Shown: positions 1 to 12,359, counted from the first letter of the stretch. The stretch is DNA of 64,000 nucleotides from Metallyticus violacea (GCA_030762175.1 CM060831.1:69197001-69261000), one strand, 5' to 3'. Notes: generated from the letters alone by a model not told the origin. Numbers and translations: made by a program.

Positions 1-717
1 TATTGACAAGATTAAAATCGGTCACCGCAATATTTCTCGTTTCATTCCTAGTCTTCTTTAAATTTTGAAACCTCCACTTGTGGAATTTCAACAGTGATTT
101 TGTTGGTGAACGTTCAAGATGTGTGCCAGTTTCATCTAGTTTTTCCTCTGTAAAACTGCATGTTTTTGCTCGTGTTTCCTGCTTTGCACCGAGTCAGTAG
201 ATTCAAACTGTACACAGTGTCGTGAATTATAGTTCTGCAACAAGGAATTGATCAGATTTACATTATTCAACTGTTCAACCATGTTTGCGAATGAATGCAT
301 ACTGCCGTGATACTGGTACAGAATAAGTTCCGAAAACGGAGTTTGATGGCGCCGCCGGCTACATATTAAGGCTCTATAGTAACTGAATAGAAGTTTTAAT
401 ACTTTTATATGACCAATATAAATTATTACAATATCTTGCTCTGCATTATACCGCACTTGTTTCGCTACGATAAGTCCATTCTAGCAGTAACAAACGAAAC
501 TCGCAGTAGACAATTACGAACAGAAACATGTAGAAAATGTATACTTTAACCAAAAATATTTTTATATATTCTTCAGAAATAATACAACACGCAGTATAGT
601 CAAAATGTTGAAACAGCTCTAATTTCATACTTTCAGAGAAACATTGAATAGCTTGTGCTTTCTGTATCAACAGGAAACAACATTGCTGAGAATATATTAG
701 AGTAAAATTGAAACAGC

Positions 718-966
718 ATTTAACGCCCGTTTTTACTACTGAGGCATCACAGGCAGTGGACCCTGATGATACATGAGATGAAATGATAAATTGGGGAAGG
801 ATAATTTTTAAGGGAGGAAACGTTCTAGGCCTAATTTTATGATACCTCCCCGGCATTTGCTATTTATGAGGACTGAGAAACAGCTGTAAAAAACTCAGTC
901 AGAGAGACGAACCCCAGATCTCCCGCTTATGAGTCCGCGCCTTAACGACCTCGGCCACCCTTGGCG
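718..966 (-). repeat. tRNA-derived SINE, family 2 (copy 1)
   Basis: Reading the minus strand, the copy opens with a box-A-like stretch (GGCCGAGGTCGTTAAGGCGC), then a box-B-like GGGTTCG-type segment, then a body that recurs at 34166-34426 and 63622-63890. The head resembles a Leu/Ser-type tRNA, so I infer a tRNA-derived, RNA polymerase III SINE. The 3' part (complement of the ACTACTGAGGCATCACAGG segment) is shared with the truncated copy at 11996-12112. The copy is diverged from the one at 63622. A further copy in the same orientation follows directly. No clear target-site duplication was found. Confidence 0.8.
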
Positions 967-1150
967 GTGCACTGGACACTGATGATACATGCAATGAAAT
1001 AATCGATTTTTTTTAAGGAAGGAAGCGTTCCAAGCTCAAATTTAGGGTACCTCTCCGATATTTACCATTTATGAGAATTGAGGAAAATCGGGGAAAAAAT
1101 TAGGGAGAACGGAGCTGACGGGAATCGAACCTCGGGATCTCCCGCCGCAA
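967..1150 (-). repeat. tRNA-derived SINE, family 2 (copy 2, abutting copy 1)
   Basis: It repeats the body of copy 1 in the same orientation: the GACACTGATGATACATG segment, the GGAAGGAAGCGTTCC segment, the CCATTTATGAG segment and the tRNA-like GGGAATCGAACC box-B complement near 1130. The outermost 3' part is missing, because it joins copy 1 inside the GGCGGTG motif. The arrangement is a head-to-tail pair, formed either by insertion into the older copy or by unequal exchange. Confidence 0.75.
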
Positions 1151-1817
1151 CACAACCTCTCGTTTTGGTGCGCAGAATCTTGAACACTATTGTAATAGTA
1201 ACCTTTAACTAGGGACATGAGGCGCTCACAACATCCCAGTTATAAAAATTGCTTGGTATTTAGTAAAAGGTGTTGCTTACGTGCTTGAACGGCTTCGTTT
1301 AAAGGGATGCACATTTCTGAAGAAGCCATTGTTTTCTGTTTTAAACTCATTCAAAGACATGCAGTGCAGGTTTTAGGTGCTAGGAAGTTCCCAATATTCC
1401 ACTTACTACTGTGACATACTATTCTTCTCAGCAAGAATATTGGTCGAAGATGATTGCTTGAAATTTCGGCGAATTTTGTGAAGACAGCTATTAATCCTCC
1501 TTTTTAACAACGGCAGAGTGGTGCATGCTTGGGAAGGTTAAAAAACAACAGTTATGTCTAATAATATCAGCTTCCTGACACCAAATTTGATTCCAAGATA
1601 CTCCAAAACTGCTTTGGGATGTTTCGATATGCTTATCAATGATCTGATAATTCATTCAACGTTTCAGTCTACTAACCTTTATATTGAACTCTTGAACCCT
1701 TCCACAAGAATAAAAGTAGGTTCCGGGAAACACAAATACAACCTTTCATTGGATTACTTATAATTACTGATTTTCTGTTCGGAGTTTAAAACCATTTTAC
1801 AAACTCTCTTTTCTTCT

Positions 1818-2330
1818 TTGAATTGAATTGAATTAAATCACATGTCCTATCCAGGTTTTAGGGCCTCCGCAAGTGGGGAGGACTCATCGATTTCTCATTG
1901 ATGAGCTAGTCCATACGAGCTATTGTCCCTATGAATCTGTTAAGTCTGTAATATTTCTTATTTTACAAGTTTAACACAGTTTAATTAGAAGGTTCAAGTG
2001 CTGACTCTATTAAGTTTTTGTGTTATAAGTTTGCTATCATTTTCACTATTGACTTCAGTTGTTCTCTTCTTTCTGTAGTTCTGTACTGCGGTTCCGTGCT
2101 AGCTGGTCCAGTGTGGCCCGGCTGTTTTCCTGAAGGAGTCTGTCCATCTCGTTCTCGGTCTCCCTCTTCCTCTCCTACCGATACCTAGATTCCACGTGGT
2201 AGCTATGTGTCCCATTTACTGCTTGGTAGCCTTGCTACATGTCCGCCCCATTTCTACTTCAGGCTGTTTGCACGTTGAGCCACGTCATTTAGTCTCAACA
2301 TCGTTCTTAATTCCGCAGGATTAGGATTAG
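1818..2330 (-). pseudogene. non-LTR retrotransposon 3' end (reverse transcriptase C-terminus relic)
   Basis: Translated on the minus strand, 2330 to about 2090 gives the tail of a LINE reverse transcriptase polyprotein. I can read a segment resembling LRTMLRLNDVAQRAN, then KWGGHVAR, then GRPRTRWTDSFRK, the order typical of the end of such proteins (RWAGHVAR then GRP..RW). In-frame stops and a frameshift between the segments show it is dead. The left end at 1818-1834 is (TTGAA)n, that is an (AATTC)n simple-repeat tail, as several insect LINEs carry instead of poly(A). Only the 3' end is present, consistent with 5' truncation during insertion. The clade (jockey-, RTE- or CR1-like) cannot be fixed by eye. 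Confidence 0.7.
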
Positions 2331-2339
2331 AAATATTCT

Positions 2340-4400
2340 ACACCAGTCACTGGACAGATAAGATTTTTGAGAGTAGACACAAGAAATAAGGTAAAATTGT
2401 TTGACGAAACCCCGCAAAAAGTCACATAACCTTGTTTGATGAGCAACTGATGCTCTTCAGAGATAAATAATTCCAAGTGTGGTATTAAGATTCACGCATT
2501 ATGAGGTGCAAGAATGTGGTTTAAAATATCAAATGAAAATATGCACAAAGAAGCAGTTTGCAGTTCAAAGCGATATTCTCACATCGGCAAGATGTACAAT
2601 TTCAAGAAATACTGACAAGAAAACTACGTTCTTCTGCTGAAAGTGTCTGTTTGTGTTTGTGTGCCTAAACCGTATGAAACACTTCTGGAGTAAACGTATC
2701 GATTCGAAATTTTCATCCCGTAATGAGGGAAATTAAAATATTTGAAAATATTTTTTTACCGGAACTATACCTGGGAACATTCTTTTTAAGTTTTATTTCT
2801 TTGCATCTTTACATAATTTTAATGATTTTAAAGGAATGTAATGGAATATGTGTACCTAAGTGTTTATAACAAAATTTCACATACCATTGGTTTATCAGTT
2901 AATATTAAAATGGGATAACCTTAGTGAATTGTTGTTATTTAAAAACTTAAACAGTAAAAATATTAAATAAAAGAATTAAAACGATGTCTTACTCCCAATA
3001 CTATATTTATACAGGGTGCTGTGAACACCACACAGGAATCCCTATCTCCTCAGTTAAAAGTTAATGGACAGAACACGTAGATTTAAGAGAAAGACCGCCA
3101 TCAAAGATATTGCCGACAGCCAGGAACCGAGTAGAACACACGATGTGTCTAGGCCAACGACAAGTAAAATATATTGACTGCCATCGTGGAAGTGACTAAC
3201 ACGTTAAAGTGAAAATAGTGACAAAATAAGTAAATATTTTAGCAAATTATTACATTTGTAGAATATCTTTCAGAACTGCTAGACAAGAATTCCTTGCTTT
3301 CAAGAAATTCCTATCGGTTAATAGTAAGAGCTATTTTTAGCCTTCGTTCGCAGCTGAGCACAGCGGCGCTCTGCTAAGGTCACTCCAGTCACTTATCGTA
3401 ATAAAAGACAGTTCTTATGCTAATGCCTGCAGTTCGCTGTAACGAGAGCAAGCGTTATTTATAATCCAATTTGCTATTAAGTGATCAGTGTAACTCAGGC
3501 TGTGTTATTATAAGGTTGGTGAACTAGTGTTATTCATTGCAGTGAGTTAATGAAGTACATTTCACTCTAGCGCATTGTATTGAAATGTTTAACCCTAGAA
3601 CAGAGTAAAAAAGTCTATAGAAATAACCCCAAATGTTGAGGAACTTAAAGGAAATATCAGGGCAGAAATAGGAAGAATTAAGCATGCATGGTTGTTGCGA
3701 GTGAACGCAAATTTAAATAAAACGTGTCAGAAATATGCGACTGCAGATGAACACTACTTCGAACAATATTATAACAAGGTTTTTAAATAAAACTAATACT
3801 GTTGCTATTATTAATAAAAATTGTACTAGTAGAAACACGAGGGGAGCTTGTTCATCGACCGAGTCTGTGATTAGAGCGACGTTGTCCCGCGTGCTTGCGC
3901 TGAGGTACGGACGCAGGTCAAATATAACTCTCTGTAGTAATGTAACACTATATAAAGTATTAAATGAACATAAGATATATATATTGAAGATTAGGCTGGA
4001 AGAGTTAATTATTAAGATATATTTTGCAAACAGCAGTTTAAATTTTCGACTTTATTGCTACTAAACAATAGAAAGTGCATCAAGAAAGATTTATTTGGAA
4101 CGTGTAAAATTCAATAGTTCAATAAGGAACATCCAATATATCACAATATGATTGATTCAGTTTGCCTGAATGACCGAATTTCTCTGGCAATGTGCTGCAT
4201 TATTTATAGAACCTTCTTGTAGATAATCTATGTGTTGTAACTGGTGAAAATCTGTCAATCTGTAGGCTCAATCTTTCAGCCTTGTAATTTACATAATTGG
4301 CTTGCAGTAAAATAAGATGTAAACCATCTTCTGAAAATGCTAAGAAAATATTAGAATCTGTTTGAAAAGAATTACATAAAACTCTCAGTGGTTTCAATAA
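2340..4400. other. AT-rich intergenic sequence, no gene seen
   Basis: No coding signature was found. A short stretch at 3012-3070 begins TACAGGGTG, which resembles a Tc1/mariner-type inverted-repeat end, but I found no matching second end. The small open frame at 3735-4064 has low-complexity composition and no recognisable domain, so I do not call it a gene. A similar motif, ACCGGGTGTTTCTAAATTA, lies at 4412-4430, just before the LINE-like scrap. Confidence 0.5.
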
Positions 4401-4439
4401 CTGTGCAACATACCGGGTGTTTCTAAATTATTGTTCTTT

Positions 4440-4700
4440 TCCATTTCCTTTTGCCGTTAAGCTTTGGGTATTCATATCTATTTCCTGTATGCTGTTCGAC
4501 CCAGGGCAAGTTTATGGAAGTTTTGCCTTTCTTCTTGCCTCCCTTCGATGCACTCGGTGGACCTCTACATTTCTTCCCCCTCAGGCTGTGCTCCTATTTG
4601 CCTGTTTGGTTTACGACTTTCCTCCATTCTAGTAACATGGCTAACCCTCGCTTGTCTCTTCTTGTTTTCCCCAGTACATGTGTGAAGTATCTCATTTCTA
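4440..4700 (-). pseudogene. possible LINE reverse-transcriptase C-terminal scrap
   Basis: The minus strand from about 4693 gives EMRYFTHVLGKTRRDK, close to the EMRFLR..LG.TRRD motif near the end of many LINE reverse transcriptases. It continues with degenerate lysine-rich sequence to about 4440. The region stands out as CT-rich on the plus strand. A stop and unclear frame make it a fossil at best. The open frames on the plus strand over the same interval are composition-driven and not supported. Confidence 0.4.
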
Positions 4701-5039
4701 ATAATGCATTTTAGTTTTATGCTTTTGTATTACACTTTTATTCCTTTGTGTTTTCTTTAATCTCCTTATTTTTAATTGGTGTACTTTAAGCTGGTAGTAA
4801 ATATGGTTAACCTTTATTACCGTATTATTCATCTTCTCATCACTTTTTCCATGTGAAGATATCGTTCCCAGACTCATATATCTATAAATGTTCCCCAATG
4901 GTTCCCAAATCCAATACTCAACGTTCTAGGGATTGTAAAAGAGACTAAAACAAAATAGGTTTGTTAAATAACCATTTATCTGAAAATAACATTCACTGAG
5001 CGGTCAATCTTCGAGAGATGATTAAAGATAAAAGAATGA

Positions 5040-5380
5040 AAATAATATTTTATAATGAAAATCGTCGTTCAAAAGATGTTAGTGTAGCTCTCCAACAATA
5101 GCATCTACAGTTACTGCATACATTGCTCGAGGACGTTTCCTTTGACGTTTCGGGTTGCATGTGGTATCAACACGACGGTGCACCTCCTCACTTCTTCATC
5201 GCAGTTTGACAAAATCCGACTGCTGCACATTCGGTGAGCAATGTGCGTTGGGACTGTTGCAGACCTGCTCCTTTTTCCTACCTTCCATTTCTGTATGCGT
5301 GTAGGGCGATTAATGAGCCTAGATCAGCTGTTCGTTTGAGTGGATGCACAATACCTGGTGTACTCATATGGTTGCAGAGC
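5040..5380 (+). pseudogene. Tc1/mariner-type transposase scrap (DGAPPH motif)
   Basis: In one plus-strand frame around 5158-5210 the sequence reads GCMWYQHDGAPPHFFIAV and then a stop. This matches the W-x-Q-x-DGA-x-x-H motif around the second catalytic Asp of DDE transposases in the Tc1/mariner superfamily, of the type often found with a DUF4817 N-terminal helix-turn-helix domain. Downstream, a decayed segment reads roughly as SVSNVRWDC, where the WIGR-like linker would be expected. No inverted ends were found. Confidence 0.55.
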
Positions 5381-5399
5381 ATGTATTGAAACAAGATAC

Positions 5400-7928
5400 G
5401 TTTTTCAAATAATTTCTATAAAAGATTAGGACTAAAAATCGAAAAGTAATCATTTAATTCTCAACGAATAAGATGTGAAATCTCCTCCTTTTCAGGTTAA
5501 GTATTCACTCAATTTCAGTTGTGTGTTCATTTAACAAAAACTTTTGTTTTACTATCTTCTGTTTTTAGATAATTTTGAATTTACGAACATCCGAACATTT
5601 AAATAATTCTGAGCATAGATTCATACGGAGAAGTTTTCTTAATTGCACGAACAAATATTACGAAGATAGCCTCTTGTTTGTTTAATGTAAGCAATAAAAT
5701 TGTATAAGAACAAAAGATGAAGGCGACCAGTGTTGAAATGGGTAAGAACTTTGTGTCACAAATATTTAAATTAGGTAATTATATCCCGAGACTTCAAGTT
5801 ATTGCTACATGAAAAAGTTATGTTTCATGATTCAAACGAGATAAAGATATAAAAAATTAAAATAAAGTTGTTAAAATATCTATAGCACACACTGAAAGAA
5901 AATGTTTTCTTTCACTTATGACGAAGTGATCGAATGATAAACTCTGAATCACATCTTCTTTCATGTTCTTTTCACACGTTCGCGTTTCGTATAGTTCTCC
6001 CGATTTACTTTGAAAATGATCGCTTTCTTATAAGAAGATGAAGTCAATCGGTGATTCTCTGCCGGTCACAGTTGAGCTTTGGAAGCTGTGTGATTTGTTC
6101 TAGAGACGCGACCGTTGTAGCTGTTGACCTACATTAACGCAGGTTTGGCTCGCTTCTATTTGTGCTTGGCTTACTTAGAAACGTTCGTAAAGGACTGTGG
6201 GTAAGAAAGAAGAGTCCATTATAAATGGTTACTCGTGATTCAATAAAAACAACACAGGGATTTTATTCTAGACAGCAGCACTTTATCTTTAATGCAATAC
6301 AGAGTGGAAAGCATACTCTAATTGAATAGCCAGTAACTATAATTATTTTTCACTTATAATAAACAAATGTGATCTGACATTAATGGAATAACTATGGAAA
6401 CTTATATATTGTTTTGACGGTAACCAATCTAGTTAACTTCACAATATTTCAGATATGAGCATTCATTGCGCATATTGCGCATGTGCAAGTCGTGGTTATT
6501 GGTGCTTAGCTAAAGCCCCGGTGTAATGATCATCCATAAGCTGCTCATATCTTAATCTGAAAATATTCACTGCATTAAGTTAAATAAGTTGTGATTTAGG
6601 CTAATTTGAACCTCAATACTTCAAGGCCTCTTAGCTTCCTTGTTATGTTCTGCAATGACAAGCACAGTATTTATATTAGGGACAGCTTGATCGAATTCTG
6701 AGTGCTCATGTCACGAAATTGACTAAACTACTGTATTCTTATTCAAATGGTTCTGCATAAATAAAGGAATGGCGTAACTAAATGAAAGTCGAGAACATTT
6801 ATTGATACTGTTTCAATAAATTAAACAAATATCAGACATGCATATTCCATCGGAGCCGTAATAATAATTATTGCCAAATGTACGCATTTCTTAGCATTTA
6901 TTGACGCTAAAGTTTAAGCAGCGGTTTGCTGGCGGTTGGCGATTATGTTGGCACTTACCGCTCTAATGAATTAAAGCCTGTGATAATTTTTTAGTTGTAG
7001 AGATTACTGCAGTGATACATATTATGACGCTGAATCGAATTCCTATAAATAATTCTGACCAAATGACCTTGGAATTTCATACTTTTTTACTAATGAAAAA
7101 TCTTAAAAACAGTGAAAAGTTTCCCACCGAATAATTATTAATATCGACTATTTCGCTTAAGTGACGTTTTTATATAATCGACAAAATAAAATAAAACTTT
7201 AAATTTGGACCAATCGCAGTGAAATAATTGTAAAGTTTACCAAATCCCTTTACCGCGCAGAGTGCATTGTCTTCCGGTCAGTGTAACCAACTGTATACCC
7301 AACTATAATTCCTGAATCTACAGTTCCTTCATTTAAATTTTATAACTGTGTTTTCAATAACTATTGAACATTTAATTAACTCGATGATTAACTCACGTTA
7401 ACAATAGTTTTGATTGTTTTAGTCAGTCTGAAATCATTTTGTAAATTATGTAACTGTACCTGCCTAAGCAACCATAAATTTTTATAAACATGTTCAGAAT
7501 AATAAAAAGTTATCTTTGATTTGTTTTTCTCAGCTGATATTAGTAAATAAAACGATATCAATTGTAATAATCGACTTTCGTTTAATTAAATCTCATGGTT
7601 TCTGAATAGTATTCACAAGTAAGTACAACATTTTATAACAATTGTTAATGTTCTTTGCGCGAATTTCAATCAATATATATATAAATGAAAAATAAAAATA
7701 AAATAACACTATTAACAATGTAACAAATTAACAGTAATAATAAAAGTAGATAAGGATAAAACACTTACATAAAGTCACACTTGAAAAAAATATATTTCGA
7801 ACTACTGGAGTTCTTCTATGGCAAGAAGCTAGACCTTTATTTATTAGGTCTAGCTTTATTGACATTTATTGACATTTACTGTTGCAAGATGACTTGAAAA
7901 GGTTAAGTGTTCATAATACAAATAAACA

Positions 7929-7961
<33 letters not shown>

Positions 7962-9150
7962 TTATCGAAGAAAGAATTACGCGATTTATCGTAAATCACA
8001 AGGGAAAGACTGCCGATAAATTAATTGGAAAGCTCAGAACCTCGGGTGGTATCGATTAGGACTATTTCAGGAATATAATAAGAATTTAAATATTATTCTC
8101 CTAAAATTGGTTTACAAAATTATAATACTTGTATATTTGCATTATGAATACTTACACTTTTCAAGCCATTCTGCAACAGACGAATGTCGATTGTCATTTT
8201 AGGCTCTTATGTGGTGAAATGCTGCAAAGAAAATGAATACAAAAATTAACAAATCGAGGTAGTATTGTGCAGTGAAATTTGCTCTTGGATAATTGTTTAT
8301 TGTTATATAGCAATTTTGCAGAACCCCATTTATATCTCTTTACTATGTTCTCTCCTTTCCCCAATTAATTATCAAGTAATGGATATCATATGGTAAAGCA
8401 GCTGTAAAACATGGAAAACGCAATATACACTTTTCAGACATCTGGCATTTAAGGCAATTTCACGATTTCTTTAACGTAACTTTTTAATATCAGAAACATA
8501 ATTCAGGATCTTTGTTATGCTTTCTCAGCTTAACATAAAGTAGGGATTTAGGAAAAAAAAATAAATAAAGTAATAATAAACGATTTCCCCACCTTAATTA
8601 ATGTGCTATTCTGCGTAAGTACGTTTTATTCAAGTATCAATAAATGCCATGCCTATTTTGAAAATAATAAATACATTTTCATTACAGCTACCTTTTTGTT
8701 AATTAAATTACACATTTTACAGTTTTTCGTTAAAACAACAATGTTAGCTGTGGCAATAGCAGCGATATCAGATAGATTCATTGAGAATTACACTCATTTG
8801 GGAGCCGGATTTAAGAGCAACAATATAAAAAATGCCGACACAAGCCGTTCCTGCTGAATATACTGTGAGCAGCATTAACTACTTTAGCAACCGTCATTTG
8901 TTCCTTTGTATATATATGATGTCCACGCATGTGTATTACAATCTAGAACTGGAGATACTTATTCATATTGGGATGAACAGAACATGACCCTCTACAACCG
9001 TAAAATCTTCAAAACATCCTAACTAAAAAGAATTCAGATGTTTGTTAAACGAGAGATACACGCGAGATACCAAATTTTTGACACGTCAAATGAATTCTTC
9101 CTTTGTTGTTACTTTTGTTCTTCGTTTGATTTTTGGCCTTTTCCATTTTT
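5400..9150. other. AT-rich intergenic sequence with short simple repeats
   Basis: No coding or RNA gene was recognised. It contains a perfect short hairpin at 7829-7855 (GCTAGACCT with its complement nine bases later), a directly repeated ATTGACATTT just after it, and an ATT microsatellite at 7929-7961. A somewhat GC-richer patch at 6050-6170 has no recognisable motif. The open frame at 8603-8857 has no domain resemblance. Confidence 0.5.
7929..7961. repeat. (ATT)n microsatellite
   Basis: About eleven uninterrupted ATT units lie in otherwise AT-rich sequence, with no sign that they belong to a larger element. Confidence 0.9.
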
Positions 9151-9162
9151 TTTTTCAAATTA

Positions 9163-9345
9163 TCTTTACGCTGGGCTACATAACGGCACTAGTGGCCAAA
9201 TCGCGAAGGCAGGGACTTATGACGGAAGGTCTTCTATTCGAATCTCATTAGGTCTTTCTTGTCTCAGATTTTCCTCATCAATGACAAATGCTGAGGGGGG
9301 GGGGTCCTAATCTTATACTTGGAAAGCTTTTTACCAATAATTCCT
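9163..9345 (+). repeat. possible degraded tRNA-derived SINE
   Basis: The segment has a box-A-like TAGTGGCCAAATCGCGAAGG about 50 bases before a box-B-like TATTCGAATCTC, the order and spacing of an internal Pol III promoter. The rest does not match the three SINE families found elsewhere here well enough to assign it. A ten-base G run near 9294 interrupts it. Alternatively this is a chance resemblance. Confidence 0.3.
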
Positions 9346-10307
9346 CCCCTAAATATTATATTATCTAATACACCATCAGTGTTAACCGCTGTGTACCACA
9401 ATATTAAAACGGGCATACGATAGTATTTAAAAAAATATCGCATATTTTTGTAACCATTATTTTGTTTATTTTATTTTATTATCAATAATATTTAATTTTT
9501 ATACCGTATACAATGAATTTAAATTTGCAGTTTTAAAGGCTTGATATTAAGTTTCATGTTTTTTCGTTGTATCTCTGTGTACGTATAACTAAAAAGCTAT
9601 CCTATGGATTTCTCATGGTTATATCGTCCGGTCCATTGCAGCTGGCAGATCGCAGACAGAGCGCTAACTCCCAACATCTAGAATATAATATTTGCCCAAT
9701 TGATCCAAGTTTTTTTTTAATTGAAACTACAATTACAATGAAAATAAGCCGGTACCTTATGACCGGAGGTATTGGAAATGTCCTCACACTGGCTTCTTTT
9801 TAAAAAAAAGGTTATTTACATGCAATAGTTTATCTTTCGAAAGTGAGCCAATTTTTGTCTGGCATTTTCTTTCCGTTCTTCTAATGTATCAGGACTTGTT
9901 ACATGTATTTTATGTTTCACATTTCCCCATAAATAAAAATCTCATACAGTCAGTGTGTTATTCTTGTATCGTTCTGTGTTTAGAGTATTCTCAAAAAAAT
10001 ATATGCCATATTACTCTGTATGCGTTTATTGCATACCAAACCCCGTTTTTTCACGAGGGAAGTTTTATCTTTAAAGGAATACTTATTGTATCAATTGACA
10101 TACATATGAGAAACGTTCGCTGAATATCATTAGACCATCTTTTGGCTAACATTCGTTTCTTGACAAAATAAAAATATATTAAAATAATTTAATAGCTGAA
10201 TTGGGAACCATATCAAGATTGACAAGGATCTTAACTACAAAACTGTTGAATTCAATAGGACCAACTTTGCACACCAACATACACATGTGAGTTTGTTGTT
10301 CATTTGG

Positions 10308-10595
10308 TTTATTTGCGGACGCTCTTTAACATCTCAGGTCATCAGTGTCCCATTCAATTCAGAGTGTGAAACGCCCAATTAAATTTTGCTCAGGGGCCTC
10401 TTCTTTCAGGCTTAAGATTCTTTTTCGTACCGTAAATCTACGACATGGTGCCCACGGGTTTGCTTCCCTTTCGAACGAAGCCGTACTTAGGATTTTTACA
10501 CCCGAAAAAATCCATCGACCCTGGCCGGGATTGAACCCACTCCACAGGTGGAGGCATAATGCTGGTAACTTTAACATAATGACCCCCCGAAAGCA
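10308..10595 (-). repeat. tRNA-derived SINE, family 1 (copy 1, diverged head)
   Basis: The minus strand contains the family-1 body: GGATTTTTTCGGGTGTAAAAATCC, then the two-block TTCGAAAGGGAAG segment, then GGCCCCTGAG and the terminal GACCTGAGATGTTAAAG. It matches 15237-15504, 16171-16468, 19082-19365, 36989-37287 and 51589-51887. The tRNA-like head near 10555-10595 is much altered relative to the other copies, while the box B region is still readable. No target-site duplication was evident, which suggests an older insertion. Confidence 0.75.
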
Positions 10596-10942
10596 CACAG
10601 CAATTGTGACAACAGATCTACTTGTTAGCGAATACCAAAAATAAAATAGTGGTATCCATACCTATGTTACTAAAGACGACGCAGATAAGGTGACTAAAAT
10701 TTGCGACTAGGTGCTGACTTGTGAGGCAAACTTCCCAAACGGGGTATTATTTGTGATTAAGTCAATTTGCTGTGTCAACAGTAAGCGAACCGTCGGAATC
10801 TACATTATACAAACCCTAAAAATGCGATAGTGTGGTGCTGGGCATGGGCCAACAATTGTGGAGCTTGTTTTCTTGAACACAAATCAGTTGTTGAGATGTT
10901 TCTAAATATACTACAAAGTATTATGCCGTTCTTGCTAAATGA

Positions 10943-11145
10943 AGATCGAAATCATAGTTAAAAATATAAGTTAAAATCTTAGCTTCTGGGTGTTGCCATG
11001 TCTTGAAAAGTTCACGTTTCGTGCAAACTTAACTGCACTTTATTGAGCGAGTTGTTTCCTTGCTATGCTCAATTTAATTTTTCAAGACATGGCAAAACCC
11101 GAAAGCTAAGATTTTAATTTATCTTTTTAACTATTGAACTCGATC
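10943..11145. mobile_element. 203-bp foldback (MITE-like) element
   Basis: The two ends form long inverted repeats. The left arm (10943-11010) contains TTAAAATCTTAGCTTCTGGG and GCCATGTCTTGAAAA. The right arm (11075-11145) carries the reverse complement with only scattered mismatches. The loop is about 65 bp. The outermost bases GATCGA also pair. A single-stranded copy would fold into a stem of roughly 65 bp. I do not recognise the family. No coding capacity is present, so it would need a transposase supplied in trans. Confidence 0.75.
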
Positions 11146-11995
11146 CGTGGAAGCTTGCGTATTCATGGAAATCGAAATGTTCTACATAATTATAGCAGGG
11201 TGGGGCGAAATCTCATTATGTTATTTTTATGCTCCGTGGAGTTACCTCCGAGATTTTTGTAATTTGAAATGCAATAACTTGCGTAGAACCGAAGTTAAAC
11301 GCGATTAGGAGAGTGTTTGCAAGAATTATTTTTTAAAAAATATATTCTCTGAATGCATTTGCATTTTGGTTAACTATGTACACCCTTCCTATGTATGCAG
11401 TGTTTTCGTATACTATATACAAGTTTGATTACTTTTTCTTACTGATAGCGTTGCTTTTTATTTCTAGTCGATCTCTAGTCGATCTCGCTATAATATTTTA
11501 CAGTTCCTCGGATAGTTACATTTCAAGGAGCAGATACTTAAAAGTTTATAGTTCCCCATTCACTGTGTTCTCTTTGCATTTTCTTAAATACTTCCTCCTC
11601 GTGCTTATATTACGTTCTAATCTTTAGTGTTTGATGTGGATATTTTCGCCCATCGGCATTGCTTTGAACACGAGAATTAAGGAATTTGATATACAGGATG
11701 AATGTCTAAAACTTTCACCGCAAATATTTCTGAAATGGAAGGTGCTATCTTTCACAGAATTAAAATTGCAGCAGGAGCTCATAATTACAGCTCATACACA
11801 GATGTTAATAATTATTTGAACGTGTATTTCTTGAAAAATGTTGCATTGTTTCAAATGGCACAATGTCTATTGCCACCAAGAAAATAAAACTAGAGGAAAT
11901 TAGAAAATCATTGGCGTTTTTGCTGGTAGTTTACGAGCTATAGTAATATGAACATTTTAAATGTTTAAAGTTGTCTGCTCTATTTAACTGCTTAG

Positions 11996-12112
11996 TTTTT
12001 TTTTTTTTTTTTTTTTTTGAGTAGTGTTTAACGCCCGTTTTTACTACTGAGGCACCACAGGCGGTGGACACTGATGATACATGAGATGAAATGATAAATT
12101 GGGAAAGTATAT
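11996..12112 (-). repeat. SINE family 2, 5'-truncated, nested in a transposon arm
   Basis: A long T run (the complement of a poly(A) tail) is followed by the complement of the family-2 3' body (ACGCCCGTTTTTACTACTGA and onwards). The insert is bounded by a perfect 13-bp direct repeat, TTTAACTGCTTAG, at 11983-11995 and 12113-12125. This is a target-site duplication from LINE-type target-primed insertion. The right arm of the host transposon lacks the insert, which confirms the junctions. Confidence 0.9.
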
Positions 12113-12359
12113 TTTAACTGCTTAGTATCTAGGCTACAATGTTTGTATGTTTGTTTACATTTTGTTTCTTTTACATTGATTGTATTGGGACTTGCTTGTC
12201 AGTACTTTATGATAGTACTTGAAGTAACACGTGCTGGAAGATGATATTTGCTAATACTAAAAAATTCGACATGCTCATGGAGTGGAGAATGTAGGAATAA
12301 TGTTGTTCTTTCTTGCTGAAAGATATCTCAATAGACGTGATCATAAATTGTTTCAAAAT

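Noticed and set aside
446..856. 136-codon open frame on the minus strand
   Set aside because: Its 5' half overlaps a SINE copy and the rest is AT-driven sequence with no recognisable domain.
3012..3070. Mariner-type inverted-repeat end (TACAGGGTG)
   Set aside because: No opposite end or transposase sequence within 5 kb; the motif is short enough to occur by chance.
7924..7965. CRISPR-like periodic repeat
   Set aside because: It is an ATT microsatellite with no spacers.
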